Below, in pieces: positions 1 through 6,090 of a stretch of 6,314 nucleotides of DNA. Source of the stretch: Bacillota bacterium. Lineage in GTDB: Bacteria > Bacillota > DTU025. The position numbers and the translations under genes are program-made. The stretch lies in NCBI GenBank assembly GCA_012842765.1, contig DUWJ01000214.1, positions 1-6,314 on the forward strand. The letters run 5' to 3'. The number at the start of each line of letters is the position of its first letter. The stretch's first letter is position 1. Below the pieces are notes generated by a model. The model searched no databases. It was given only the letters and a program-made list of their open reading frames with translations, and was not told where the DNA came from.

Positions 1-46
1 CCGTCGGCACCATCGTCTTTTCTATCTCTGACGGTTCTATGCTTGC
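1..46 (-). other. Start of a fourth ASH-like repeat unit, cut by the window (residues 1857-1871)
   Basis: After PKD4 the protein reads ASIEPSEIEKTMVPT before the window ends. This parallels the openings of the earlier units (IGVEPKELETRLE, ADVNPPRFAQTIR, ASWHPTQLDFNVA), so at least one more sandwich, and probably an insert, follows to the left. Only about 15 residues are visible, so this rests on position and the short 'hydrophobic-x-P-x-x-hydrophobic' pattern. Confidence 0.5.
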
Positions 47-3000
47 ATTAGGCAGCATCTTCACTTCAACGATGAACTTTGCTTCAGCACGCCCTCCTAG
101 CTGATCGATGACTGTGAAAACCGCTGTATAGTCACCCTCAACTTCGTAGGTGTGCACTCCATCGCGCACTGCTGCCGATTCCCCATCGCCAAAATCCCAT
201 CCATAGCTCACTATGGGGGTATCGGGCGCGGAAAATGCCGCATGGAATGCTACTTCAAGGGGCGGCTCGCCAATGAGCGGAGTTGCGCTCGCCTCAGTGA
301 TTCTTGGCGATGCAGCTACGTCAGCAGTGACTGGAACGATGATCATGGGATACTCCACGTCGTTCGTGAAGAGAACCATGTTGCTGGTGTGCGTGCCCAG
401 CTTCAGTCTGCTGGCATCCACTGTTGCCTTGATATCGATTGAGCCTCCAGCAGGCACCTTGCCCCTTGCCGGCTCCCATGTGAACCATTGGCCATCGATC
501 GGGCCAAGCCCCGTTTCCACCAGGTACATGGTGACATCGTCTTGCGACGCAACCCACAGGTTTCCGTTCTTGTCGAACTCACACCCAGCAGCAGAGTAGT
601 AGCCACCCATGGGATGCGGGAACTGTGCAACTATTGAATGGCTCACAGGGTTCACGAAGTAGATCATGTCAGGTTCGCCATTAGCGGTCACTGCCAAAAT
701 GCCGGCGACCGGATGATAGGCGAGTCCTGCAATGCCTACAGGAAGGGACCATCCATCTATGACTTCACCAGGATTGTCCCAGCTTTCTCCCTTGATGTTG
801 TAGATTATATCTTTGTTCCAGCCACCTATGTAGAATGTGTCGTTGTCGGGATTGTAAGCTAGTCCTCGCTGCGACTCCCATGTCCATTCGCCCTCGGCAA
901 TCGATCCGGCAACCTCGCCTGTCTGCGAGTTCAGCTTGTAGATGCCGTTATCCCCGCCGACACTTACTTGCCAAATATGCCTGCCGTCGAAGGCCATATC
1001 AGCTCCCCAGCCCGGTGTCCACGTAGTGGTCCAGCTGATGCCAGTAAACACGCCATCCGACGTAAGCACGTAGTCTACACTCGGTTCGACTTCGATATCG
1101 CCAACAACGAGGGAGCCCGAGTTGTGATCGACTCCCACACCCCATACTCCAACCATGGGCGCAGGGGCCCTCCAGCTCTTCAGTACTGAGCCGGCCGCTT
1201 CAGGCAGCCACGACGAACGCTCAGGGTTGGGGTGCGATGCGAAGATTCCCTTGGCGTTAAGTGCGTCTGGATCATGTATGCTCTCAGCCGACATTAGCCT
1301 TTGCGGAGTTGGCACCCTGTTCGGCAATTCCTCGCAACCGAACTCCAGCGCACCCGGACCGGCATTGCTCAGGATCAATGTCTTCGTCGTCTTCTGCCCC
1401 GAAGCTACGTTGAAATCGAGCTGAGTCGGATGCCAGCTGGCAGACGGAGGATCCTGCACATTTACTTTGACGGATTCTGTCGTCTCATAGCCGTCATTAT
1501 CCACTGCTGTAAATGTGGCAGTGTAGACTCCATCTCGGGTGTAGGCATGTTCTGCGAACACATCGTGCACAGGTTCACTGCCGTCACCAAAGGTCCAGTA
1601 TTTGTCGACGATAGTGCCGTCAGGGTCGTGTGCCGCCCCCAAGAACCGGAAGACTGTCCCTGCAGGTCCCTGTTTCGGATCAACGCTGCACGCAGTTATC
1701 ACCGGAGCACTGTTTGGTATGACATCAACCCTTACCGGAACCACAATCTCCGGACGGCGTATGTCGTTTGTTTCAAGGATTATCGATCCTCTGAGAACTC
1801 CGCCATCAGTCGGCTTGAGATCAAAGAAGACATCCAGGTCGATGCTATCTCCTGGCTCAAGCTCTGCTTGGAGCGGGCTGACAGAGAGCCACGAGTACGG
1901 CCAGATCCTGATAGCAAGTTCGTTTTTCACATAACCGGCCGTGTCGTACAGAATGGCGATCCCATCAGAACCGTCAGCATTCTCGATGCCGATGGTGCCT
2001 CTATCCAACGCCAACGATCCCATATCCATATCGAGATACTGGTAGAGCACGGAGCCATCGGGATACAGAATTGCTTGGAAGGTCAAGGACCCCATCCTCA
2101 TGAAACGAGGCAATTCCTTCCACTCGATGATGAATCTGTCATTGGCTTCATCGTAGTACTGGAATACGCCCCCATCTGCTGGAACCATCGTCGGCCGGAG
2201 GTAATCCCAATACACAGCCAACAATGCATTGGGCAGCTCCGGAGATGGGATTGGACCGTTAGACACCGATGTCGACATCGGCTCAAAGGTGAGGAACCCA
2301 TCGGAGGTTACCGTGACCTTGTCATGAGCCTCTCCGTAGAATGGGAAAGACCATGGCAGGTCAACTTCGACGCAGTGGTGGTTCTTTGTCATCGGAAGCT
2401 TGTTGCCGACGTCACTGATTTCCACCCAATCGAACTCCGGGCCATCAGCGTCGTCGGAATCTATCCACATGTAGCCGAACTTGTCGGGGCCACCGGCGCC
2501 CTCAGGCGCAATCTCTAGTCCTGCCCCGTCGGCCTTCTCTTCTACGACGACTTTCACGTCGAGAATCAGGGTGTCATCGCCGACGTTCGTCACAGTCAGT
2601 TTCTCTTCGCGATTGCGATGAGCCCTTATCGTCTGCGCAAACCGCGGCGGATTTACATCTGCGGCAGGCAGATTAGCCACCACTATATCAACAGTGGCGC
2701 TATCTGCAAGGCCGTCGTCGTCCGTAACGGTCAGACTGGCCGTGTATTCGCCATTCGCGACATACGTGTGCACCGGGGTCAACGTGCCCGTCACAGGCTC
2801 GCTGCCGTCGCCGAAGTCCCACACTATATCGACGATCTGGCCGTCGCGATCCTTTGCCGTTGCCACAAACTCCACCGTTAGCGGCGCCTTGCCGGCCCAG
2901 GGTTTCGCGGACACAGACTGAATCACAGGCGGAATAATGGACTTGACAGACATGAGCGTCCCTACATCCACTCGCGTGTTCACAGGGTCATTACTGTCTA

Positions 3001-5614
3001 TCTCCAAACCTGCAGCCCAAAGCCCTTGAGGCAGGTTTCCAGCTGCAAAGTGGACGGAGATATTCTCCGATTCTCCCGGCTCAATATGGCCCTCTGTAAC
3101 GCTAGTGGAGATCCATGTCGGCACGAAAACGACGGACAGATCATCGTGGACATACGCCTTGTTGTATGCCACTTCGAGACCGCAAGTGCCGTCCGCATTC
3201 TCTATTCCGATAGTGCCCTCGTTAAGCCGCGTTCCCTGCATCTTCTTGTAATTGTAGTAGATGACTCCCTCGGGCAGGAGAACGGCCTGGAATGTGTAAG
3301 TGCCATTGCCGCCTACCCGCGGCACATCCTCCCACTGAATTATGAACGCGCCATCATCCCCATGCCAGAAGACCTTGGCGCCATCGCGACCAGGATTGAG
3401 GTCAGCCCAGAAGACCGCCAGCAGATCGTTGGGGTCGCTGGTATTGGGTATTGATGCGTTTCGATGCTGACTCCGGGATGCTCCAAATGTGGCGTACCCA
3501 TTTGAACATATGCGGATGGAAGTCTTGTTCTCCCCGTAGAAAGGAAACTCCCACGGCAAGTCCACTTCTACGATGGACTCATCTGACATAGAAACTTCTG
3601 TCCCTATTTCAGATATATCGATCCATCTGTGGCTTACGCCAGCATTATCGGAATCTGCCCAAACGTAGCCAAAGCTATCAGGCCCGCCTGAGGCAAGTCT
3701 CTGCAATTTCCCATCTGCGGAAGACGCCTCCACCATTCCGATGGGCACGACGGAGATCACGTAATCGAGCGCTCCATCGCCTGAGTTAGTAATGGTAACC
3801 GACTGCTCGTCAGTCTCCCCCCACTCGAGGCGTGTTTCGAGCTCCTTCGGTTCCACTCCTATCACAGGAGGATAGAATACGCTTATTCGAACCGAGGCAC
3901 TGTTTGCGACTCCGTTGCTGTCAAACACGTAAAACTCGGCTTGATATGTGCCCTCAGTCTCGTATATATGGACCGTATCCCATTCATGTACCGGATCGCT
4001 GCCGTCGCCGAAGTCCCACCATCTGTCGGCGATCTCGCCATTGGGCGAAACAGCGGTTGCGCTGAACGTCACCGCAAGCGGCGGGGGTCCGAACGTCGGA
4101 GCGACTTCGAAAGAGGTTATTACCGGCGCGCCGCCAGCGCGAAGTGCTGCGGCTGCATTGAGCCTTCCTCCAGTTTTAACCTTCCCTTCGAACTGCGGCT
4201 TTACCTCTACGGTATCAATGATCGCGTCCCGCACGGTAGTGTCAGACCCTGCTGAACCTGCAGCTTTTGGATACAAAGGCATGTCAGGATAGAGGGAATG
4301 CACAAGAGCCGCAACTCCTGTCACATGCGGAGTGGCCATTGATGTGCCGTAGAAATAGGCATAAGCCTCTGTCGGTTCAGATTTTGGAGGATCCGGCGGC
4401 ACGGTTGACAGTATGTAGCCTCCGGGAGCGAAAATGTCGACTGAATTGGCGCCGTAGTTAGTGCCCCACCAAGCCGGATAATAGCAGGGCTGGTCATTTT
4501 GCATGCTTGCAGCTACTGCAATTATATTGGGCAGATCGTAGTTGGAAGGATAGTGCGGCGTCTTGTCATTATCATTGCCCTCGTTGCCCGCAGCACACAG
4601 CAGAAGCATGTTTGAGGCAACAATAGCCTCCTCCAACGCCTTATTGTAGCCTCCTCCTCCCCAACTGCAGTTGGCAACGGAAGCACCATTATTGGAAGCA
4701 TAGTTAATCGCAAGGATAGCATCGGAGGTGTATCCCCCCTCAGGGCCGATGAACTTCAACGGCATTATCCTTACATTCCAGTTGATGCCTGCAACTCCCA
4801 TGAAGTTGTCGGTGTGTGCGCCTATGGTTCCGGCACAGTGGGTGCCGTGTTCATCGTTGAGATAACCATAGTCGTCGCGATCATCCGGATCCCACACGGT
4901 GCTGTCGTTGTTAACGAAGTCCCAGCCATGGACATCATCGATGTATCCGTTGCCATCGTCATCGATACCATTGCCAGGGATTTCGCCAGGGTTAACCCAG
5001 ATGTTGTCATAAAGATCCGGATGGTAGATGTAGCAGCCAGTGTCGATGACAGCTACAATGACCTCGCGCGAGCCCTTGGATATTGCCCAAGCTTCCGGCA
5101 TGTCAATGTCGGCATCATCGACGGGCGTTCCCTGCATCTTCGGGTCTTTGAACTGGCAGCCCTCATTGTGCAACGCCCACATCTTCTCAAAATGAGTGTC
5201 ATTGGGGATGACTGGGGAGCTGTCACAGTAGCGTATATAGTCCCTCTCTGCGTACATTATGCCTGGAACAGCGCTCAATCTGCAGATCGCGTCGTCAGGC
5301 GCATGCCCCTCCGCAAGCTCCACTATTCCAAACCTCACGCCGTTTGGAAATCCCGCGGTGGGCTTGAAGTCGGCGACACGATAGACTGAATATCCCAGTC
5401 TCTGTATTGAATCTGTGGCAGCATTGGCAGTCACAGAATCTGAAAAGCGAACTATGACTCTGCTAGGATGATAGGTATCAGGACCAGGCTGCCATCCGCC
5501 ACGAAACTCTTCCTGCAGCCCAGCGGCCCAGACACCTCCGGCAATGCAGACCATTGCCAAAGATAGAACAAGTGCAGTAATGAGTATGAACTTGTTTCGT
5601 CGGCTATAAGCCAT
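1..5614 (-). CDS. Secreted multidomain subtilisin-like (S8) serine protease with PKD / ASH-like repeat tail, 3' end cut by window
   Basis: Predicted exported serine endopeptidase that hydrolyses peptide bonds outside the cytoplasm. The reading frame is open for 1,871 codons and continues past base 1. Order of parts: signal peptide 1-30, propeptide about 48-128, S8 catalytic domain about 170-493, PKD1 496-579, split beta-sandwich 584-890, PKD2 896-979, split beta-sandwich 984-1298, PKD3 1303-1386, sandwich with propeller insert 1391-1768, PKD4 1769-1851, start of a fourth sandwich from 1857. Catalytic residues are intact: Asp191 (VIAVIDTG), His256 (DEHGTHCAG), oxyanion Asn344 (CAAGNEG), Ser425 (YGTSMATPHVTG), so an active enzyme is expected. 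The ATG was chosen because a hydrophobic signal peptide follows directly and AAGGAG lies 12 bases upstream. It is much longer than a minimal subtilase (about 270-400 residues); the extra length is the repeat tail, probably for substrate, surface or matrix binding. The natural substrate cannot be inferred. Protease identity is very sure; tail domain names are less so. Confidence 0.96.
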   Translation of the reverse strand, partial: MAYSRRNKFILITALVLSLAMVCIAGGVWAAGLQEEFRGGWQPGPDTYHPSRVIVRFSDSVTANAATDSIQRLGYSVYRVADFKPTAGFPNGVRFGIVELAEGHAPDDAICRLSAVPGIMYAERDYIRYCDSSPVIPNDTHFEKMWALHNEGCQFKDPKMQGTPVDDADIDMPEAWAISKGSREVIVAVIDTGCYIYHPDLYDNIWVNPGEIPGNGIDDDGNGYIDDVHGWDFVNNDSTVWDPDDRDDYGYLNDEHGTHCAGTIGAHTDNFMGVAGINWNVRIMPLKFIGPEGGYTSDAILAINYASNNGASVANCSWGGGGYNKALEEAIVASNMLLLCAAGNEGNDNDKTPHYPSNYDLPNIIAVAASMQNDQPCYYPAWWGTNYGANSVDIFAPGGYILSTVPPDPPKSEPTEAYAYFYGTSMATPHVTGVAALVHSLYPDMPLYPKAAGSAGSDTTVRDAIIDTVEVKPQFEGKVKTGGRLNAAAALRAGGAPVITSFEVAPTFGPPPLAVTFSATAVSPNGEIADRWWDFGDGSDPVHEWDTVHIYETEGTYQAEFYVFDSNGVANSASVRISVFYPPVIGVEPKELETRLEWGETDEQSVTITNSGDGALDYVISVVPIGMVEASSADGKLQRLASGGPDSFGYVWADSDNAGVSHRWIDISEIGTEVSMSDESIVEVDLPWEFPFYGENKTSIRICSNGYATFGASRSQHRNASIPNTSDPNDLLAVFWADLNPGRDGAKVFWHGDDGAFIIQWEDVPRVGGNGTYTFQAVLLPEGVIYYNYKKMQGTRLNEGTIGIENADGTCGLEVAYNKAYVHDDLSVVFVPTWISTSVTEGHIEPGESENISVHFAAGNLPQGLWAAGLEIDSNDPVNTRVDVGTLMSVKSIIPPVIQSVSAKPWAGKAPLTVEFVATAKDRDGQIVDIVWDFGDGSEPVTGTLTPVHTYVANGEYTASLTVTDDDGLADSATVDIVVANLPAADVNPPRFAQTIRAHRNREEKLTVTNVGDDTLILDVKVVVEEKADGAGLEIAPEGAGGPDKFGYMWIDSDDADGPEFDWVEISDVGNKLPMTKNHHCVEVDLPWSFPFYGEAHDKVTVTSDGFLTFEPMSTSVSNGPIPSPELPNALLAVYWDYLRPTMVPADGGVFQYYDEANDRFIIEWKELPRFMRMGSLTFQAILYPDGSVLYQYLDMDMGSLALDRGTIGIENADGSDGIAILYDTAGYVKNELAIRIWPYSWLSVSPLQAELEPGDSIDLDVFFDLKPTDGGVLRGSIILETNDIRRPEIVVPVRVDVIPNSAPVITACSVDPKQGPAGTVFRFLGAAHDPDGTIVDKYWTFGDGSEPVHDVFAEHAYTRDGVYTATFTAVDNDGYETTESVKVNVQDPPSASWHPTQLDFNVASGQKTTKTLILSNAGPGALEFGCEELPNRVPTPQRLMSAESIHDPDALNAKGIFASHPNPERSSWLPEAAGSVLKSWRAPAPMVGVWGVGVDHNSGSLVVGDIEVEPSVDYVLTSDGVFTGISWTTTWTPGWGADMAFDGRHIWQVSVGGDNGIYKLNSQTGEVAGSIAEGEWTWESQRGLAYNPDNDTFYIGGWNKDIIYNIKGESWDNPGEVIDGWSLPVGIAGLAYHPVAGILAVTANGEPDMIYFVNPVSHSIVAQFPHPMGGYYSAAGCEFDKNGNLWVASQDDVTMYLVETGLGPIDGQWFTWEPARGKVPAGGSIDIKATVDASRLKLGTHTSNMVLFTNDVEYPMIIVPVTADVAASPRITEASATPLIGEPPLEVAFHAAFSAPDTPIVSYGWDFGDGESAAVRDGVHTYEVEGDYTAVFTVIDQLGGRAEAKFIVEVKMLPNASIEPSEIEKTMVPT
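62..310 (-). other. PKD domain 4 (residues 1769-1851)
   Basis: SPRITEASATPLIGEPPLEV leads to YGWDFGDGES (Asp1807 begins DFGDGE), then HTYEVEGDYTAVFTVIDQLG and the closing strand EAKFIVEV. It is 466 residues after PKD3; the longer spacing reflects the larger propeller unit. It is a normal PKD domain by all signature positions. Confidence 0.93.
311..1444 (-). other. Repeat unit 3: ASH-like sandwich with a WD/NHL-like beta-propeller insert (residues 1391-1768)
   Basis: The first half (SASWHPTQLDFNVASGQ...KTLILSNAGPGALEF, 1391-1425) and the last part (WFTWEPARGKVPAGGSIDIKATVD...THTSNMVLFTNDVEYPMIIVPVTADV, 1710-1766) match the split halves of units 1 and 2. The middle is different. About 1487-1700 (bases 515-1156) shows at least five propeller-blade-like stretches: VWGVGVDHNSGSLVVGD, ADMAFDGRHIWQVSVGG followed by GIYKLNSQTGEV, GLAYNPDNDTFYIGGW, GLAYHPVAGILAVTANG followed by IYFVNPVSHSIV, and CEFDKNGNLWVASQDD. 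These have the 'hydrophobic-D/N-x-G-x-hydrophobic-W/Y-V' rhythm of NHL or WD-type beta-propellers. The blade count is by eye. A segment at 1431-1475 links the first half to the propeller and has no recognised fold. Confidence 0.65.
1457..1708 (-). other. PKD domain 3 (residues 1303-1386)
   Basis: Reads APVITACSVDPKQGPAGTVF, then YWTFGDGSEP (Thr1341 occupies the position of the usual first Asp), HAYTRDGVYTATFTAVDNDG and a closing strand ESVKVNV. The fold signature is clear. The WDFGDG to WTFGDG change is the only departure from consensus among the four copies at that position. The signature lies 408 residues after that of PKD2. Confidence 0.93.
1721..2665 (-). other. Repeat unit 2: second copy of the split ASH-like / NIDO-like module (residues 984-1298)
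   Basis: Same plan as unit 1. First half AADVNPPRFAQTIRAHR...KLTVTNVGDDTLILD (984-1019), insert at about 1041-1238 (bases 1901-2494), second half WLSVSPLQAELEPGDSIDLD...LRGSIILETNDIRRPEIVVPVRVDV (1242-1298). The insert aligns block by block with unit 1: GGPDKFGYMWIDSDDA, CVEVDLPWSFPFYGE, LLAVYWDYLRP, FIIEWKELPR, LTFQAILYPDGSVLYQY, GTIGIENADG. Equivalent residues lie 406-408 apart (Asn806/Asn1212, Trp834/Trp1242). The copies have diverged, so duplication is not recent overall. Function is unknown; extracellular adhesion or substrate presentation is a guess. Confidence 0.7.
2678..2929 (-). other. PKD domain 2 (residues 896-979)
   Basis: PKD domain with the most canonical sequence of the four. 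It contains PPVIQSVSAKPWAGKAPLTV, the signature VWDFGDGSEP (Asp933 begins DFGDGS), HTYVANGEYTASLTVTDDDG and a last strand SATVDIVV. The signature is 399 residues after that of PKD1. At DNA level, 24 consecutive bases encoding this signature are identical to those in PKD1 (2799-2822 versus 3996-4019). Confidence 0.95.
2945..3865 (-). other. Repeat unit 1: ASH/BACON-like sandwich split by a conserved beta-rich (NIDO-like) insert (residues 584-890)
   Basis: An N-terminal half (VIGVEPKELETRLEWGE...VTITNSGDGALDY, 584-618) resembles the first strands of ASH/BACON-type Ig domains. The matching second half appears only at 834-890: W834, then EPGESENISVHF, LWAAGLEIDSNDP and a closing VDVGTLMSV. Between them (about 643-832, bases 3119-3688) is an insert with landmarks GGPDSFGYVWADSD, VEVDLPWEFPFYGE, LLAVFWADLNP, FIIQWEDVPR, TFQAVLLPEGVIYY and TIGIENADG. 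The 'FPFYG ... FWADL ... QW ... TIGIEN' pattern recalls nidogen-like extracellular domains. The split-domain reading and the NIDO name are inferences from pattern; the repetition in unit 2 is directly visible. Confidence 0.7.
3878..4129 (-). other. PKD domain 1 (residues 496-579)
   Basis: Classic PKD/Ig-like beta-sandwich of about 84 residues. It opens with APVITSFEVAPTFGPPPLAV, carries the signature WWDFGDGSDP (Asp534 begins DFGDGS), and then has HIYETEGTYQAEFYVFDSNG and a closing strand ASVRISV. PKD domains in exported proteases act as spacers or bind polymeric substrates such as collagen or chitin; which applies here is unknown. It follows the catalytic domain directly with almost no linker. 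Confidence 0.93.
4136..5107 (-). other. Peptidase S8 catalytic domain (residues about 170-493)
   Basis: All four active-site blocks of family S8 appear in the right order and spacing: Asp191, His256 (65 residues later), oxyanion-hole Asn344, and nucleophile Ser425 in GTSMATPH. An acidic Gly/Asp/Asn-rich insertion, NGIDDDGNGYIDDVHGWDF (215-233), follows the Asp block. This insertion is common in bacterial S8 proteases and is a likely calcium site, although calcium binding is inferred. Cys260 follows directly on HGTH, as in proteinase K (HGTHCAG), rather than the Val of classical subtilisins. The domain closes with the usual small-residue helix GRLNAAAAL (483-491). Confidence 0.96.
5231..5473 (-). 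other. S8 propeptide-like region (residues about 48-128)
   Basis: Between the signal peptide and the catalytic domain lies a segment with the form of a subtilase prodomain. A first strand (PSRVIVRFSD, residues 50-59) is followed by a helix-like stretch with SIQRLGYSVYRV, then FGIVELAEG, and finally VPGIMYAERDYIRY (116-129). The last motif matches the 'V.GV..AEPNY' ending seen in I9/fervidolysin-type propeptides. Such prodomains act as folding chaperone and inhibitor and are removed on maturation. The linker that follows has the common 'PND..F..MW.L.N.G' motif (137-152) just before mature subtilase domains. Confidence 0.75.
5525..5614 (-). other. Sec-type signal peptide of the S8 protease (residues 1-30)
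   Basis: The N-terminus has a basic stretch (SRRNK, residues 4-8), a hydrophobic core from about residue 9 to 28 (FILITALVLSLAMVCIAGGV), and a small-residue cleavage site VWA-A around residues 28-31. This is a standard Sec signal peptide. Cys23 sits inside the hydrophobic core but the preceding residues (A-M-V) do not form a lipobox, so a lipoprotein is unlikely. Cleavage after Ala30 or Ala31 is inferred from the AxA-like pattern. Confidence 0.88.
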
Positions 5615-5626
5615 GTACTGTTTCGT

Positions 5627-5632
5627 CTCCTT
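5627..5632 (-). promoter_or_regulatory. Shine-Dalgarno of the S8 protease
   Basis: On the minus strand the sequence AAGGAG lies 12 bases upstream of the ATG at 5614. The spacing is longer than the usual 5-9, but no other in-frame start gives both a better spacing and a complete signal peptide. Confidence 0.7.
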
Positions 5633-5657
5633 CCAATTGTCTCTTAAGCGATGCGTA

Positions 5658-5686
5658 AAGATACAGCGAACTTGTGCAATGAACAA
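5658..5686 (-). promoter_or_regulatory. Weak proximal promoter candidate for the S8 protease
   Basis: Minus strand TTGTTC, a 17-base spacer, then TATCTT (4 of 6 matches to TATAAT). It would start transcription around 5650 and give a leader of about 35 bases. The -35 match is poor (3 of 6). The promoter rules of this organism are unknown, so this is a suggestion only. Confidence 0.2.
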
Positions 5687-5690
5687 CTGA

Positions 5691-5720
5691 GCGGACACTG
5701 GATAATATCGTCCCGTCCGC
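5691..5720 (-). repeat. Inverted repeat / hairpin 75-105 bases upstream of the S8 start
   Basis: GCGGAC and GTCCGC pair perfectly (6 GC-rich pairs), with a further inner pairing of GGA with TCC across a small internal loop. It could be an RNA hairpin in the leader or a protein-binding palindrome. No T-run follows, so an intrinsic terminator is unlikely. Confidence 0.45.
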
Positions 5721-5760
5721 CGGCATCACCTCCAGCTTTTTTGAGCCTGAGCACAAAGGG

Positions 5761-5782
5761 TGCAAAAACCAAGATTTTCGCA
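5761..5782 (-). repeat. Inverted repeat / RNA hairpin in the leader of the S8 protease
   Basis: On the minus strand TGCGAAAA, loop TCTTGG, then TTTTTGCA form an 8-pair stem with one G-U pair. It is not followed by a T-run on the minus strand, so it is not a terminator for the barrel gene. It could shape the protease mRNA leader if transcription starts upstream of it. Confidence 0.45.
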
Positions 5783-6027
5783 TCCAAGGAATTCGTCAAA
5801 GAGTAGGCCTTCCATCCTTTCGCCATGAATCTGTGCATCGTTAACAAACCAAGATGTGATATAGATGTTCAACAGTGAATGGGAGATGTGTACTGCAGTG
5901 TTATGGCAATTCAAGGGTTCTACCCTAGATTATGTCATTTGTGCCCATGGATGTTAATGAACATTACGACAGATATTCCAATATACCTCCTTGGTGAGCA
6001 TCTATTACACATAAAACCGCAATGTTC

Positions 6028-6055
6028 CATATAAAATTACATTTGTGTCTATCAA
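6028..6055 (-). promoter_or_regulatory. Weak distal promoter candidate for the S8 protease
   Basis: Minus strand TTGATA (5 of 6 to TTGACA), a 16-base spacer, then TATATG (4 of 6 to TATAAT), lying in the AT-rich stretch just after the terminator of the upstream barrel gene. If real, the protease mRNA would carry a leader of about 400 bases containing the hairpins at 5761-5782 and 5691-5720. AT-rich DNA produces such matches by chance, so confidence is low. Confidence 0.22.
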
Positions 6056-6090
6056 ATTTCGGATGGAAACAATACGCAAATACTTTCTTA

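Larger units (their letters stand above)
5615..6090. other. Intergenic region / possible long 5' leader with no convincing gene
   Basis: About 475 bases between the barrel-gene terminator and the protease start. Open frames on either strand here are short, lack a well-placed ribosome site, and look like nothing recognisable. It holds two hairpins listed separately, a small inverted repeat AGGGT-TCT-ACCCT (5914-5926), two weak promoter candidates, and an isolated AAGGAGG on the minus strand (5986-5992) with no sensible gene after it. Composition is visibly richer in A+T than the flanking genes, especially 5850-6090. Confidence 0.7.

Noticed and set aside
1301..2518. A 405-codon open frame on the plus strand, plus many shorter plus-strand frames across 150-5400
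   Set aside because: They lie fully antisense to the protease reading frame, whose product is recognisable throughout. Their translations are rich in Arg, His and Cys with no domain, and none has a supporting Shine-Dalgarno. They are shadow frames.
3229..5141. A 17-base exact repeat (3229-3245 and 5125-5141), both encoding KMQGT in frame
   Set aside because: One lies in the region before the catalytic domain and the other in the repeat-1 insert, with unrelated flanking sequence. It is probably chance.
5546..5548. Lipoprotein signal at Cys23
   Set aside because: The residues before Cys23 (Ala-Met-Val) do not make a lipobox, and the hydrophobic core continues past the Cys to a normal VWA-A cleavage site.
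5604..5726. A 40-codon minus-strand frame (starting MPADGTILSS) overlapping the protease start, with GGAGG two bases before its ATG
   Set aside because: The spacing is too short for a normal ribosome site, and the peptide has neither leader-peptide features (runs of one amino acid) nor similarity to anything known. Translational coupling cannot be excluded but is not supported.
5700..5790. Possible c-di-GMP (GEMM-I) riboswitch upstream of the protease
   Set aside because: The order of G-rich and hairpin segments is vaguely similar, but the conserved cores (the AAACC segment and ACGCAAAGCC) are absent.
5726..5914. A minus-strand 62-codon frame with a CxxC (FCTLC) near its end
   Set aside because: It begins at a TTG without a ribosome site, has no recognisable domain, and overlaps another short frame in the AT-rich leader. 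The CxxC alone is not enough to call a gene.
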